A DNA stretch of 64,000 nt from Lepidostoma basale (lineage: Eukaryota > Arthropoda > Insecta > Trichoptera > Lepidostomatidae), in contig JAHDVF020000440.1 in NCBI GenBank assembly GCA_022606425.2, forward strand, positions 744,001-808,000. Direction: 5' to 3'. This document shows, piece by piece, positions 42,340 through 52,857 of this stretch. The notes beneath the pieces were generated by a model that worked only from the letters and a program-made list of their open reading frames with translations, did no database searches and was not told the DNA's origin. Numbering within the stretch: position 1 is the stretch's first letter; the number at the start of each line of letters is the position of its first letter. The position numbers were made by a program, and so were the translations under genes.

Positions 42340-42545
42340 GATGATTGCGAAAAAGGGACTGATACGGGCATGTTCAAAGAATGGACACCACCAGACTCCC
42401 CTATATTGCATTGCATAATCAGCCTCATGGGACTCGTCCTGGTGGGAGACCTAAAAGATGGAAGGACAGCTGGGAATCTACCTCACAGGAGGAGCAACAC
42501 TCTGGAGAACAGACCACATAGGTCTACAACAAGGAAGAAGAAGAA
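42340..42545 (+). mobile_element. RTE-B 3' end with AAGAAGAAGAA tail
   Basis: Frame 42370-42594 shows WTPPDSPILHCIISLMGLVL, but this is the wrong frame of the RTE C-terminus. GGACAGCTGGGAATCTACC and GAACAGACCACATAGG are shared with the other copies. Confidence 0.75.
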
Positions 42546-42603
42546 TATGTTATTGATTAAAATTTCTCGGTACAAGTTTATTGTAAATAATTAAAATAAA
42601 CCA

Positions 42604-42893
42604 AGTTAACTAACTAACTAACCATCACGCCGTCTCCCCGAAAGGGTAGGCAGAAAGAATGGACTGTCACACTTTTACTGATGCGGCACTCCATCCTTCT
42701 CTTTTCGCTTCGCGGGAGACGCGGTGTGATGGGTTGCGAACCTCATCGCCACCAATAGGCATCTCCCGCCCACACTTCGATCGTCCAACACCCACAAAAT
42801 AAATCTTAAACAAATTATATAAAATACAATGATATAAAATAACAAAATAAAAATAATTTATCACAAAATGTTCTTTTTAGATGGTGCACATAT
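42604..42893 (-). mobile_element. Type-2 tail retroposon sharing the RTE-A end
   Basis: GTTA repeats at 42606-42622, the RTE-A terminus, then the GC-rich block with GTGATGGGTTGCGAACCTC and an AT-rich part to TGGTGCACATATTG. Full-length partner of 12098-12405 in the other orientation. Confidence 0.7.
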
Positions 42894-42904
42894 TGTCTAT
42901 TTAA

Positions 42905-43280
42905 TTTATGTTCCACGAATGGATCCATCCATACTCGTCGACCCCTGAAAGAGACCACCAAAGATGGATGGACAGCTCCTCGCAGGAGACCGATTTCTCT
43001 TAAAAACCAGGACACAAGGCCTACACTAAGAAAAAGACGAAGAAGATAAATATTAAGAAGAAGAATATAAAGAAGAAGACGAAGATAAAGAATAATAAGA
43101 TTAAGAAAAAGAGGAAGATGATAAAGAAGAAGAAGAAGAAGGAGAAGATAACGATGAAGAAGAAGAAGAAGATAAATAAGATGAAGAAGAAGATACATAA
43201 GAAGAAGAAGAAGAAGATAAAGAAGAGGAAGAAGAAGAAGATAAATAAGAAGAAGAAGATAAAGAAGACGAGTTCTTGCG
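42905..43280 (+). mobile_element. RTE-B 3' end with expanded GAA-type microsatellite
   Basis: CTTAAAAACCAGGACACAAGG then from 43025 to 43270 a purine-rich array of AAGAAGAAG, GATAAAGAAG and similar units, about 245 bp. By far the longest such tail in the window. Confidence 0.75.
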
Positions 43281-43339
43281 CCTGATCACTGTCAAGTTAT
43301 CCGAATAACGTTGTAAGCCTTATTCAATTTTTGTGTCTT

Positions 43340-43425
43340 AGTTAATGTGAGCTGTGTGTGTGTATTATTGCGCGTGCGTGAGTTTGTGTGTGTATGTGCG
43401 TTGGTGTGTGTGTGTGTTTCTTTGA
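43340..43425. repeat. Imperfect TG/TATG microsatellite
   Basis: GTGTGTGTGT blocks separated by short interruptions. Confidence 0.8.
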
Positions 43426-43430
43426 ATTAC

Positions 43431-43899
43431 TAAAAGAATAATATGCTTATTATGAGTTCTGCAAACTCTTAATTAACGTAATGTCTTTATCTTTCCGGGA
43501 CGAGTTGAGCTTGGAGATAGGGGTAATGTTGTAATTTAATTAGGATTGAAGGGATAATGGGACCATCTCAAAAATAAGGTATAATGATAAATTTACCTAT
43601 TATTTGTTGTTAATAGTAAAACAAATATGTTAAATAGATTTTAAGGTTTAATATTGGATTATTTAAGGTTTAACAACGAGAATTATCTGTGTATTTCTAC
43701 CTGTGGTCGAAGGCAAATTCAGGCAAAATTGTACGCGTAAGTTAACTCACATCATTTATCATGTATTACCACACACATATCACAAACATTACAGATGCTT
43801 CAATCCATGTCGTCTGCAACCTCACAATTACATAATAAGATTTTTTAAAATAACATAAAAACAGGACGTAAAGACTATGCATCAGAGATAACAAAAACA
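43431..43899. other. AT-rich, nothing recognised
   Basis: No exon or repeat named. Confidence 0.35.
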
Positions 43900-44760
43900 A
43901 CATTTATAATGCATCCCTGAAGCAACTCACACTATCAAGAAATAAGTCGACCTCCGAGGCGACCCGATTAATTAATGAGATCGCTCTATCCACAGGCATA
44001 ATCATTGGCAGGTTGCAAATAAAACAATGCTGTCTGCAATGTGCTGTCTATGATGAAGGGACAAATAAACCAACATCACTCAGGACTTCCGAGTTATGTA
44101 TACGGCTGTCAATCAGCGGATGAATTCCCAAGTGGATATTTCTCCTTCTCCCTAATGATTGGTAGCTTAAATCAAATCAAATCAAATCAGTTTATTTTCT
44201 CAAAAGATTATAAACTATTATAGTTTAAGGCATCTATTGAGAACAAGTAAAACATAAAGAATATATAATACTAGGAACGCATGAGAGATGGTTAGACATT
44301 AGGAATACAAGATACTCTCCAAAGTCAATAGTCTTCTGAACGTACTTTTACGAATATGAAAGACGTCGATCTCCGAAGCGATCAACTTCAGCAGTTTGAT
44401 TGCTATCTCCACCGGCATCACCAGAGGCAGGTTGGTTCTACATGCTGGGAGATAAAACCATCTGAGAAGATAACCATCTGGAACATAAATATGGATAGTC
44501 TCCAAGATAACGGAGTTTTCAAAGAATCCCCTGATAAGTCTGAAGAAATGGGTAAGTGTGTACCCATCTCTTCTTATCTGCAAACTATTGGTCCCCAGCA
44601 TGCCCAAGAGAAATGCAGTGGGATAAAGCCACGGATAGATTCCAAACTCCCTCATGTAGCTTAGCATACCTAGCATGAATTCAGTCGGAAAGAGCCACAT
44701 GTGCAGGTCTCAGTGGTTCCGTCCACCTTGAAGGGAAAGTTCTATCCTGAACAAGTATAC
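43900..44760 (-). mobile_element. Old Jockey-group 3' fragment split by a younger one
   Basis: The older element lies at 43900-44169 and 44664-44760 (read together it gives MLGM-like text followed by a LI.R..NS..L..VGLFVPS-like C-terminus, much decayed). The younger insertion, 44170-44655, is flanked by GTAGCTTA. Confidence 0.7.
44170..44655 (-). mobile_element. Younger Jockey-group copy, 5'-truncated, 8-bp duplication
   Basis: It ends in (AAATC)n at the low-coordinate side (44168-44190) and encodes YMREFGIYPWLYPTAFLLGM, FFRLIRGFFENSVILE and CRTNLPLVMPVEIAIKLL in frame 44700-44299. GTAGCTTA occurs at 44162-44169 and 44656-44663. Confidence 0.8.
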
Positions 44761-45159
44761 CTATCAGGTGTACTTATCAGATATGCCTTTAAGGTAAAAT
44801 GTTGCGTGTGTGGCCTGCTATAGCCATAGTGAAATATGAGTTTCGGTTAACATTTCGGTGAAATTTATAATAGATAGAATATAATCCATTGAACGTTAAT
44901 CTAGGCCTTCTCTGAAGTCATACCGGTAATAGATTATCAATTACAAAGTATAGTTTAATATAATTCAAAGATCCTAGAACCAGAACACAAAAACAGAATA
45001 ATAAAAATAAATTTTTTAGTGTACACAACCGGTTATTTGACCTCATTTCTTCTATACAATTTTTTATCAAATAATTAAATAAAACGATGTTCTTTTTATG
45101 AATAATGGTTTTTATAAATGACGTTTTTTTGTGAATGAAGTTTTTTTTTCAGGTTCGTA

Positions 45160-45350
45160 TTTATTTTTCTCGACGTTTCAAAAGTTTTACACCTTCATCA
45201 TCGGGAGAACGATATAAACTAACTAACAATCCAATCCAAAACTAAATAAACATCCAATAAAACTATGTTTTTTCAATAACTTCCTTCCCTTTTTATTTTC
45301 ATTTCGACAGCGACCAGTTTCGCCAGGCTAAACCTGGCTGTCGAAATAAA
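45160..45350. mobile_element. Foldback families E and D, adjacent fragments
   Basis: 45165-45225 is a family E left arm (CTCGACGTTTCAAAAG, CCTTCATCATCGGGAGAAC). 45255-45350 is a family D remnant (GACAGCGACCAGTTTCGCC) with its centre deleted. Confidence 0.6.
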
Positions 45351-45674
45351 GGACTTGGACTTGGATCTTCTGGCTTACAGAGGTTCACCTCTAATGGCTA
45401 TTCCTGTCTGTAGGAAACATTGTTGGAATGCGATTTGGTAGTTATTTTATGATGGGGCTAAATGTATGGCCCGGAGTGTCCCTCCAAAAGAGGGCGAGTG
45501 GGATTTAGGGTTTATGATAAAGTCTTACATTATTGTCAAGGATTGGAAGACCAGTTAGGGTTGGAAAGATAATAAGTGAATAAAAAACATTGTTTCATTT
45601 AATCATTATTTAAAATGAACTTCCATCGAGAGCTTTCAGTAAAATATAGCACTAGCTAGTCTATCCTTTTTAAC

Positions 45675-45790
45675 TAGACCAATTTTTTTTTGTTTCACAC
45701 TGTTATTGTCGGAAATCAAACCCTGAACCTTCGGTGTGGCAGTCATAGCTGTTTTCACCCTGCCACGAAGACAAAGTTATTATTAGTTAC
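45675..45790 (-). mobile_element. SINE head, decayed
   Basis: On the minus strand CCTTCGTGGCAGGGTGAAAA-like head followed by a B-box-like GAAGGTTCAGGGTTTGATT. 3' part missing. Confidence 0.5.
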
Positions 45791-46104
45791 GTGTACAAAT
45801 ATATTTACATCACCTACATACGATCTGAATCTATTTAAGGGTGGACCCTATCCATGGGCAGCTCACTAGACCGACAGATAATGCGGCTGATTTAAGGGGA
45901 CCGAAATAAACAAAGGTCTATGAACGTCTCCAAGGGCTGTGAACCTTTACACGTTTCCTTAGTTTGAATCACAACAACGAAACCAAAGGGTAATTTCCCA
46001 TGGAATCAGCAAGTGAATCTTTTCGAATAAGTACATACAAAGTAAACCAATTTTGCACATTTTATATTTTTGTCATAAATTTATTCACTGTCAAATTAAA
46101 AAAT

Positions 46105-46270
46105 TCTAAAATTGTATTTTTCTTTTTCTTTTTTATATACACATACTTTGTATACAACACTAACTTTTTTAACAAATCAAAATTAAATATCAAACATGTT
46201 TCGGACTACCCGGACCTTCCTACCATAACATCTGTCAAAACTGAGCATATTTGTAAACAATTTTATAATA
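46105..46270. mobile_element. Foldback family C half copy
   Basis: TATATACACATACTTTGTATAC, AAACATGTTTCGGAC and ATCTGTCAAAACTGAGCATA as in C1; the other half is replaced by an RTE-A tail. Confidence 0.6.
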
Positions 46271-46274
46271 TTTT

Positions 46275-47095
46275 AAACAACAACGACAACAAAACATCAC
46301 GCCGTTTCACTGCAGGGGTAGGCAGAGAGAATTGAGCGCCACACTACTCTATTCTGACATACCTCTCCACATTCATACAGTTGATTCTTCCGGCTTCTGA
46401 CAAGATCGACCTTTAAAATTTGATTTATTAGGTCATGCCATGTTTTCCTCGGTCTACCTCGACTCCGTGCTCCATTTACATCGTTAACGTAATAAAACTG
46501 TGTTAATTTTTAGATGAGAATCAATGTTATCAAAATAATAGAAAATATAGAAAAAATATGTTTTTTTTTTAAAAGTAATGTTAAACTTACCGAAAAATAT
46601 TAATATAATTCTAATATTTGTGTAGAATATTTGAATTTCATACATGTTCTTGTTTTACACTACACTCCACATTCCCATCTAACTATTAAGTTACTCAAGC
46701 CGATGCTAGTGGTGCTAGTTTACAAAAAAATTACATTTGGTTGACGGTCCTCCACATTCATACAGCGAGTCATACACGCACGTGACGGCTTCGGCTTCTA
46801 ACATGACCAACCCTTAAAATTTGATTTATTTGGTCAATGTTTTCCTCGATTTACCTCGACTCCGTACTCCATTTACATCGTTAACGTAATTAAAATGTGT
46901 TAATTTTTAGAGATTAGAATCAATTTGATCAAAATATTAGAAAATATATTGTTTTTTTGAAAAGACTTACCGAAAACTATAAATATAATTCTAATATTTG
47001 AATTTCATACATGTTCTTGTCTACTACACTACACTCCACATTCCCATCTAACTAGTGGCGATAGTTTACAAAAAAAATGACATTTGGTTGACCTG
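46275..47095 (-). mobile_element. RTE-A fragment within a tandem duplication
   Basis: The first RTE-A piece is 46300-46490, the second 46745-46885. The intervening AT-rich sequence (46487-46735) is also repeated after the second piece (46884-47095), so the whole about 390-bp unit was duplicated in tandem. Confidence 0.75.
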
Positions 47096-47394
47096 CTCCG
47101 ATTACCAGTTCATTGGACACATATCGAATTAAAAAAAAACGCTCTTTTCAAATAAATAAAAAATAGCTAGTTGCCAGGTCAGTTTTATATCATCATCAAT
47201 CTCCCCATTCCATTAAACGTTCTTAGACAAGGTTTTCTAACATACAAGTATCTACAGCTACCTGGGCAATATAATATAATATAAGGGAATTTTGCGTATA
47301 ATGTTATTAAGAGCGCTTTACTGGTTTGCTAGGCGGCTCGTATATAAATGAAAATCCTCTTACAATTCAGGTTCATTTAGATCGTATTAGTGAT

Positions 47395-47610
47395 AACAAT
47401 GTAAGCTTTAATTGGCTGACATCGTCTGACTGAATTGATCAGTACGTCGATGCCAGCAAGTCTGGCAAAACCGGTCGCTGTCGAAATAAAGACAAAAGTG
47501 GAAGAAGTTTTTAAAAAAAAAACATCGTTATTTTAAATTATTATTTAAAATGAACTGCCATCAAGTGATATCAGGAAAATAACTAGATTATTTTTAAAGT
47601 AATTGACCAT
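47395..47610 (+). mobile_element. Foldback family D right arm with tail
   Basis: CGATGCCAGCAAGTCTGGC, AAAACCGGTCGCTGTC, AAAGTGGAAGAAG, then ATGAACTGCCATCAAG. Stem II (GCCAG/CUGGC) is perfect, GAAA reads AAAA. Confidence 0.6.
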
Positions 47611-47616
47611 TTAAAT

Positions 47617-48100
47617 ATGCATGCAGTGATGTGGATATGAACCTGGCAAAAACCAAGATGATGGGCACGAAAAGCCTTGAAATCAACGTGGACGGCAACA
47701 TAATTGAGAATGTCCAAGAATATACATACCTGGGACACAATATTCGATTGGGTCGAGACTAAAAATACGAATTGGACTAAGCTGGGCAGCTTTCGAAAAC
47801 ATGAGTTATATCGTTAAAAACCGGAAAATACCGATCAACCTGAAACGAAAAGTCTATGAAGCCTGCGTTCTGCCAGTTGGTACTTATGGTCTTGAAACTG
47901 TTACATTGTCCAAAAAAAGTGCCGAGAAACTACGAGTGACCCAAATAGCCTTGGAAGGAGCCATGTTAGGAATAAGCCTAAGACACAGAGTCAGAAACGA
48001 TACGGTGAGAGGAAAAACAAAGGTCACTGACATCATCCACAGGGTGGCAACTCTAAAATGGCAATGGGCAGGTCACGTAGCCTGAAGCTCAGATTAGGTA
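47617..48100 (+). mobile_element. RTE-C 3' fragment
   Basis: NLAKTKMMGTKSLEINVDGN, YTYLGHNIRLGRD, then KIPINLKRKVYEACVLPVGT, LRVTQIALEGAMLGISLRHR and LKWQWAGHVA. Several stops. Longer at the 5' side than 390-1010. Confidence 0.8.
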
Positions 48101-48112
48101 TGCACGCGATAC

Positions 48113-48500
48113 GGTGTGATCATCTTCTTGTTCTTCTTATTCCTCAGCCTATTCCCGTCCACTCTTGGACGAAGGCCTCCTCCATTCGTTTCCATGTCAC
48201 TCTGTCTTGTGCAAGGACTGCATCCAGGTTATTCCGACGTGTCTGTTCAGATCATGCTTCCACCGTAGTTGCTGTAGCCCTGCACTTCTATTTGCGGTCC
48301 ACGGTCTCAAAGTCAGCAGTCTTCATGTCCATTTTTCATCTGAGCTTCTGGCTACGTGACCTGCCCATTGCCATTTTAGAGTCGCCACCCGGTGGATGTC
48401 AGTGACCTTTGTTTTTTCTCTCACCGTATCGTTTCTGGCTCTGTCTCTTAGGCTAATTCCTAACATCGCTCTTTCCATGGTTCTTTGGGTCACTTTGATC
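48113..48500 (-). mobile_element. RTE-C 3' fragment, opposite orientation
   Basis: The minus strand repeats about 180 bp of the 47617 copy (from MERAML to KWQWAGHVA) and continues further to the ORF end (DRVTWKRMEEAFVQEW). The pair forms a large inverted repeat with almost no spacer. Confidence 0.8.
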
Positions 48501-49234
48501 ATAAATGTAAAATAAGTCCAAGGTTACGATTTCCGAAAAAGAAAAAAATACAACTGTCTGCAATCGCGCCAATGGTGAGAATTTGGAGCAAGTACAATTA
48601 TTTGTATATTTAGTAAATTTGTTAACAAAGGATGTTTAAGTGGACAGTGATATTAAAATAAGTGTTGGTGCAGGCAGCTTATCATTGTACAAGAAACAAG
48701 TAAGTTAGTTAATTAAAAATTTCATATTATTTAAATACAGCGGAATATTTAAAAACGCCGGTTAAAAATAACGATTATTATCAAGAATTGAAATGACACA
48801 AAAATTCGTTTAAAAAGCGTCAAAAGCGGAACCGAGCTAATAAATAAATTATGCTTCGACGACTTTTCCTCGCATTTGCGCTCTTGCGATGAACTTAAAT
48901 TTACCGTTATTCCCGCTTCCAAATTCTTAAGGCGCTTTTAAGATTATTAGGTCCATCTGCATATTTTTGAGGTTTCATCTTTGTCAACTTTGGCAATATT
49001 TTTTGACGGTTTAAAGTTTAAACACTTTTTAAAGACTTCATTTTGAATTTAGGCAATGCTATTTTCATTCACAAAATATATTTTACGAAATTCTTACCGA
49101 GACCTTATGGAATTTTGATCATTACTTAAACATAACGAATTCTATATAAACGCCAGTAATGCTGTTCATCGTGCATATCTTAAATTTTATAAAATTGGCG
49201 AATTTTTTTTATGAATTAAAATACTCTTTTTTCC
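48501..49234. other. AT-rich intron-like DNA
   Basis: Nothing recognised; 48790-48990 is somewhat richer in CpG. Confidence 0.35.
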
Positions 49235-49446
49235 ACTATTGAGTTTACTTTTCTCGACATGTTTTGAAGGTTATACAGCTTCATCATCGGGAGAACGATA
49301 TTTACTATTTGCGTTTATAACGTTTTCCCGATGATGAAGGTGAAGTCTTCGAAAAATGTCGAGAAAAATAAACTCAAAAGTAAAAAAAACAGTGCTTCAA
49401 TCCATCAAAAAATCGTCATATAATAATTTCTACAGTGTTACGCCAG
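49235..49446 (+). mobile_element. Foldback family E with 3' tail (E2)
   Basis: Arms 49238-49300 and 49318-49388. Tail includes AATCGTCATATAATAATTTC and TACAGTGTTACGCC. Confidence 0.7.
49323..49365 (+). ncRNA. Hammerhead-like motif (family E)
   Basis: UUUUC (49323-49327), CCGAUGA (49328-49334; U4 is C), stem II GAAG...CUUC (49336-49350), GAAA, AAUGUC (to 49360), GAGAA (49361-49365). Stem I has five pairs. The core change is shared by all family E copies here, so the family is probably not active in cis. Confidence 0.45.
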
Positions 49447-49595
49447 TAGTTTATCCTCGAAGGTTCCGGGTTCGATTCCCGGCGAGGGCAGTGTGATTGT
49501 CACACTGTCTTTAGTCTGGTGTAGGATTCACGTGACAATAAAATGGCGATAGATAAGTTACCTTTCACATGTCACGAGAATCACTTTGTAAAATC
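49445..49595 (+). mobile_element. tRNA SINE, 5'-truncated
   Basis: Starts in the B-box region (GGTTCCGGGTTCGATTCC) and continues as in 18640-18780. Confidence 0.75.
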
Positions 49596-49837
49596 ACGAT
49601 GTAAAGAGCGATTCCATAAAATAATAATACTAATAATAATATACTTTAAATGATAAGTAAACTTTAAATATATAAATTCATAAGCACAATAATTTGTAAA
49701 TAATTGTTGAAAGATGTAATTCAAGCCTTGTACTATTTTTGACAACGTATTAAGCCACGTCAATAACATTAATTATTGTATTCGGCTCCATTTACTCGTG
49801 TATAAAAACAACAACACGTTTGATTTTCGCTACACTT

Positions 49838-49945
49838 AAAATTGCCTTAGACAGCGAAACACGTCATTCACAAAAATTATAATGAAACATTAGATATTAA
49901 TTATTTAATGTGGAGTTTAACATTATTATTCAAGAAACAATAAAT
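49838..49945. mobile_element. Foldback family B right arm
   Basis: GCCTTAGACAGCGAAACACG, then a 3' tail TGGAGTTTAACATTATTATTC. Confidence 0.6.
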
Positions 49946-49983
49946 TCAATTATAATGTTTTTCGAGAAAAGTGCGTCAGATTC

Positions 49984-50219
49984 TTTTAGATCAGTGGTTC
50001 CCAAAGTGGTCTGTACGGACCCCTAGGGGTCCCTGGAATCATTCAGGGGGTCTGTGGAAAATTATCCGATTTTGGGGTCCCTGTTCAACGTTAGGAGGTC
50101 CGCGCAAGGTTTACGGCGACCTTTTTATAGCTCATTCTCATTCAGGGAGTCCGCACAAAATAAAAGATATCAGCAGAAGGTCCAAGGGACAAACAAGTTT
50201 GGGTACCACTGATTTAGAT
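49984..50219. mobile_element. hAT-type MITE
   Basis: Ends CAGTGGTTCCCAAA (49992) and TTTGGGTACCACTG (to 50211). Flanking 8 bp TTTTAGAT / ATTTAGAT match at 7 of 8. CAGTGG..CCACTG ends with an 8-bp duplication are typical of the hAT superfamily. 220 bp, no ORF. Confidence 0.8.
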
Positions 50220-50594
50220 GGTAAAGCTTACAATACTCCCGAAATTCGGTAGAAAGGTTTTGAAATGCAGGCGGCTTATTAAGGGTGAGAAATGAAAATG
50301 GATCCAAGCAATTGAACAGCCCGACGCCTCGGACTGGTCCATGAATCTTCATAAGAAACGGTTCAACGAACGAGACCACAACCCTCCGAAAACCGAGAAA
50401 ATTGATGTACACATATTTTTCTTTTTCAGCTTGTTGTAGATTTAAGAGTCTGTTATTACACAATTATCATACTGTGATGCTGAACTTCCTATCTCTCCAC
50501 CGTTTTGGGAGTCTCCTTGGTGGACGCCTTCCATCTGGTATTCCATGTGGAGGAGGTGTTAGAAGTATGACAGGAAAGAACTGTCACGAACGCC
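50220..50594. other. Possible old LINE remnant
   Basis: GAGAAATGAAAATGGATCCAAG and a Cys-poor reading WIQAIEQPDASDW suggest a decayed coding repeat, but I cannot name it. Confidence 0.25.
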
Positions 50595-51720
50595 GACCTT
50601 CGTGATAATATAACTGCCACACCGGATGTCTCGGGTTCGATTCTCCGAGATGGTATTGTGATTGTCTAGAGTAGAATTTGCGTGACAATAAAGTGGCGAT
50701 ATATTAGCTACCTATCACCAGTGGCGGTACTTCCATACAAACCGAAAAGCCGGGCTTGCCTTAAAAAATCTATAATAAAACGATGTTTTTTGCGGGTTTG
50801 ACCTGTCTACGAATAAATAATATTTTGAAATTTCGCGCGAGTTAAAGCGATTTAATTCGTTGCGTTGCAAATGACTCCGCTGACCTACGAAATGACCTGC
50901 GTGTATGTTTTGTTTCACACATACGCGCCGTATTTATTTCACTCATACGTACCGTAGGGGAGATGCACGCGAAATCGCCTTCGTCCACATGATTTGTTTC
51001 ATGTTTTCGATGGGCTTCATATTAGACTTGCAAAATGTAAAAGGGTCATTGTCGCACTTATGTATTTTTGGCTTGTAATCATATTAGCTAGGTGCATATA
51101 TACCAGAAGATATCTACAATTTTTTGTATGGATTTGAAGCCCGACTTTATCACTCTGAAGTATTGTACTATTCGATGTGTCACGAACTTCATTTCTATTG
51201 TCAGAATGCTATCTGTCATTTACGTTTTGTGCAGAAATGTTATGCAAAGAAAGATTATGTAATTTCTTTACGAACATTTACTTATAATTCGTGTTTCGGT
51301 GATAACAAATTTATTATTATTGTCTACAATATTTACAGTTTATTTCTTATTAATTATATTTCTTCTTGTATTTTTAAATACATTATTATATTATATAATA
51401 CAAGAACATGAGTTTGATGACGCAGACAATTATTTTTTGTATAGATTTATAATGCGCCTAAAATGTGATTTAAAATCAATTAATTCACGAAATTAATTTA
51501 GAAAGATAAAACTATTTTAATCTGGAAAAATACATTATCCTGACCCTCTACTAATATTATAACATAAAAAAGTCGGACGGGCTTGCTTTACTGGTTGACC
51601 CTAGGCACGCCACTGCCTATCACATGTCATGGGGATCAATATAAATAGATAAAAATAAATTGTATATGGTAATTGGGTTCAAATGACCTGTAAACAAAAA
51701 AAAATATGGCAGTCTATTTT
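50595..51720 (+). mobile_element. tRNA SINE split by a hAT element
   Basis: 5' part 50595-50718 (CCTTCGTG, B-box CGGGTTCGATTC, AGTGGCGATATATTAGC), 3' part 51616-51712 ending GTAATTGGGTTCAAATGACC and GTAAACAAAAAAAA. Confidence 0.75.
50719..51615. mobile_element. hAT-type non-autonomous element, 897 bp
   Basis: Ends CAGTGGCGGTAC (50719) and GGCACGCCACTG (to 51615) with exact 8-bp duplication CCTATCAC at 50711-50718 and 51616-51623. Inner ends share CCCGGGCTTGC-like sequences (AGCCGGGCTTGCC, GGACGGGCTTGCTT). The internal frame 51124-51411 has no transposase motif. Confidence 0.88.
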
Positions 51721-52039
51721 TTCTGCCTACTTCGAAGAGACTGCTGGATTGAGAGTTAGTTAGTTTAGTTCAATACAACTGTTAGATTTTCTGCTTATTC
51801 TATATATTTCCTATTTTAGCTCAACTTTGGAATTGAAGGATTCATCGCTTATTGCATCTAAGCAATTGATGAAAAACGAACACACCGCAATAAAATAAAT
51901 GTGCTTTCACGTCAATTTCCTTTGTTTTTAAACTTCCTTCGGTTTTGCTCTAAAAGAACGTATTCAAAATACGATTCAAACTATTTTTTAAATCGTTAAT
52001 GCGTTAATGCGTCAACATAGTGGAAATCCATTGTGACAG

Positions 52040-52285
52040 GAATTGAATTAACAAAACTTTTTTATTCCACTTTATTTATTAAATATTTTCATAGAATAAA
52101 AATATCAAACACAACATGTTTTGGAAGTGACCTTCATCCTCAGATCAAAAGTATTTATATATATTATATTTACACCTCACCTGCAAAATACGAGTATGTT
52201 GGGTGTGATGTTTTTATTCTCTAAAAATATTTAATAAATTAAATTGGAATAAAATCAGTGCTGTTAATTCAATTCCAACGTTATA
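52040..52285. mobile_element. Foldback family F copy F3
   Basis: Arms 52030-52115 and 52198-52290 (GGAATTGAATTAACA ... TGTTAATTCAATTCC at the ends). The left arm on the minus strand has CUGAGGA, GAAGG-UCA-CUUCC, then AAAA in place of GAAA and CAUGUU. Confidence 0.65.
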
Positions 52286-52294
52286 ACGAAACAA

Positions 52295-52327
52295 ACCTAA
52301 CCTAACATAACCTAACCTAACCTAACC
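52295..52327. repeat. Interstitial CCTAA (TTAGG-type) tract
   Basis: About six units of CCTAA with one variant (CATAA). TTAGG is the common insect telomere repeat. Confidence 0.8.
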
Positions 52328-52329
52328 AG

Positions 52330-52857
52330 TTTGCTTTGATACTCGGATGAAAAAAGGTTATCAACTGTCTACAAGTTATACTAAATCAAAAGAGTTGTCA
52401 ACACACAAATTAAAATGTTCACTTAAAAGTATAACCGAGAGATAGTAATCACGTTACATCACGTTACACTATGGGGTAATATTTTATAAAAGAGGTCGCA
52501 ATAAGATAAAATAAAATAAATCTCTAATACATGTACACATCCTTCAGAGCAGGTACTTTGTGGAAACGCATCACGCTTAGGACATATCTTATTTTCAAGA
52601 ATATTCGGGGGTAAAAACATTTTCCCAAGACGAAGCACAAAGGTTGTAAAAAATAATGGAAAACAAAAGATTTGCGATTTATATTCGGCGGAGCTCAAAT
52701 ATTTATATAAGGATAAGTGGGTATAGATATTATTTCGAAGTTCATAATGTATATTTCTTTCTGTTAACCCTTGTCTGTTTCACTTCAAGGTGGTTTGGGG
52801 GAGTGAGATAGTAAAAATAGAAAACAATATGATCAGACTAATAAATATTATTATATT
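52330..52857. other. AT-rich, nothing recognised
   Basis: Frame 52698-52459 on the minus strand (79 codons) has no known motif. Confidence 0.3.

Noticed and set aside
43101..43295. Serine/leucine-rich frames on the minus strand
   Set aside because: Artefacts of the GAA-type microsatellite.
51124..51411. Possible gene inside the hAT element
   Set aside because: AT-rich 95-codon frame without a transposase or other known motif.
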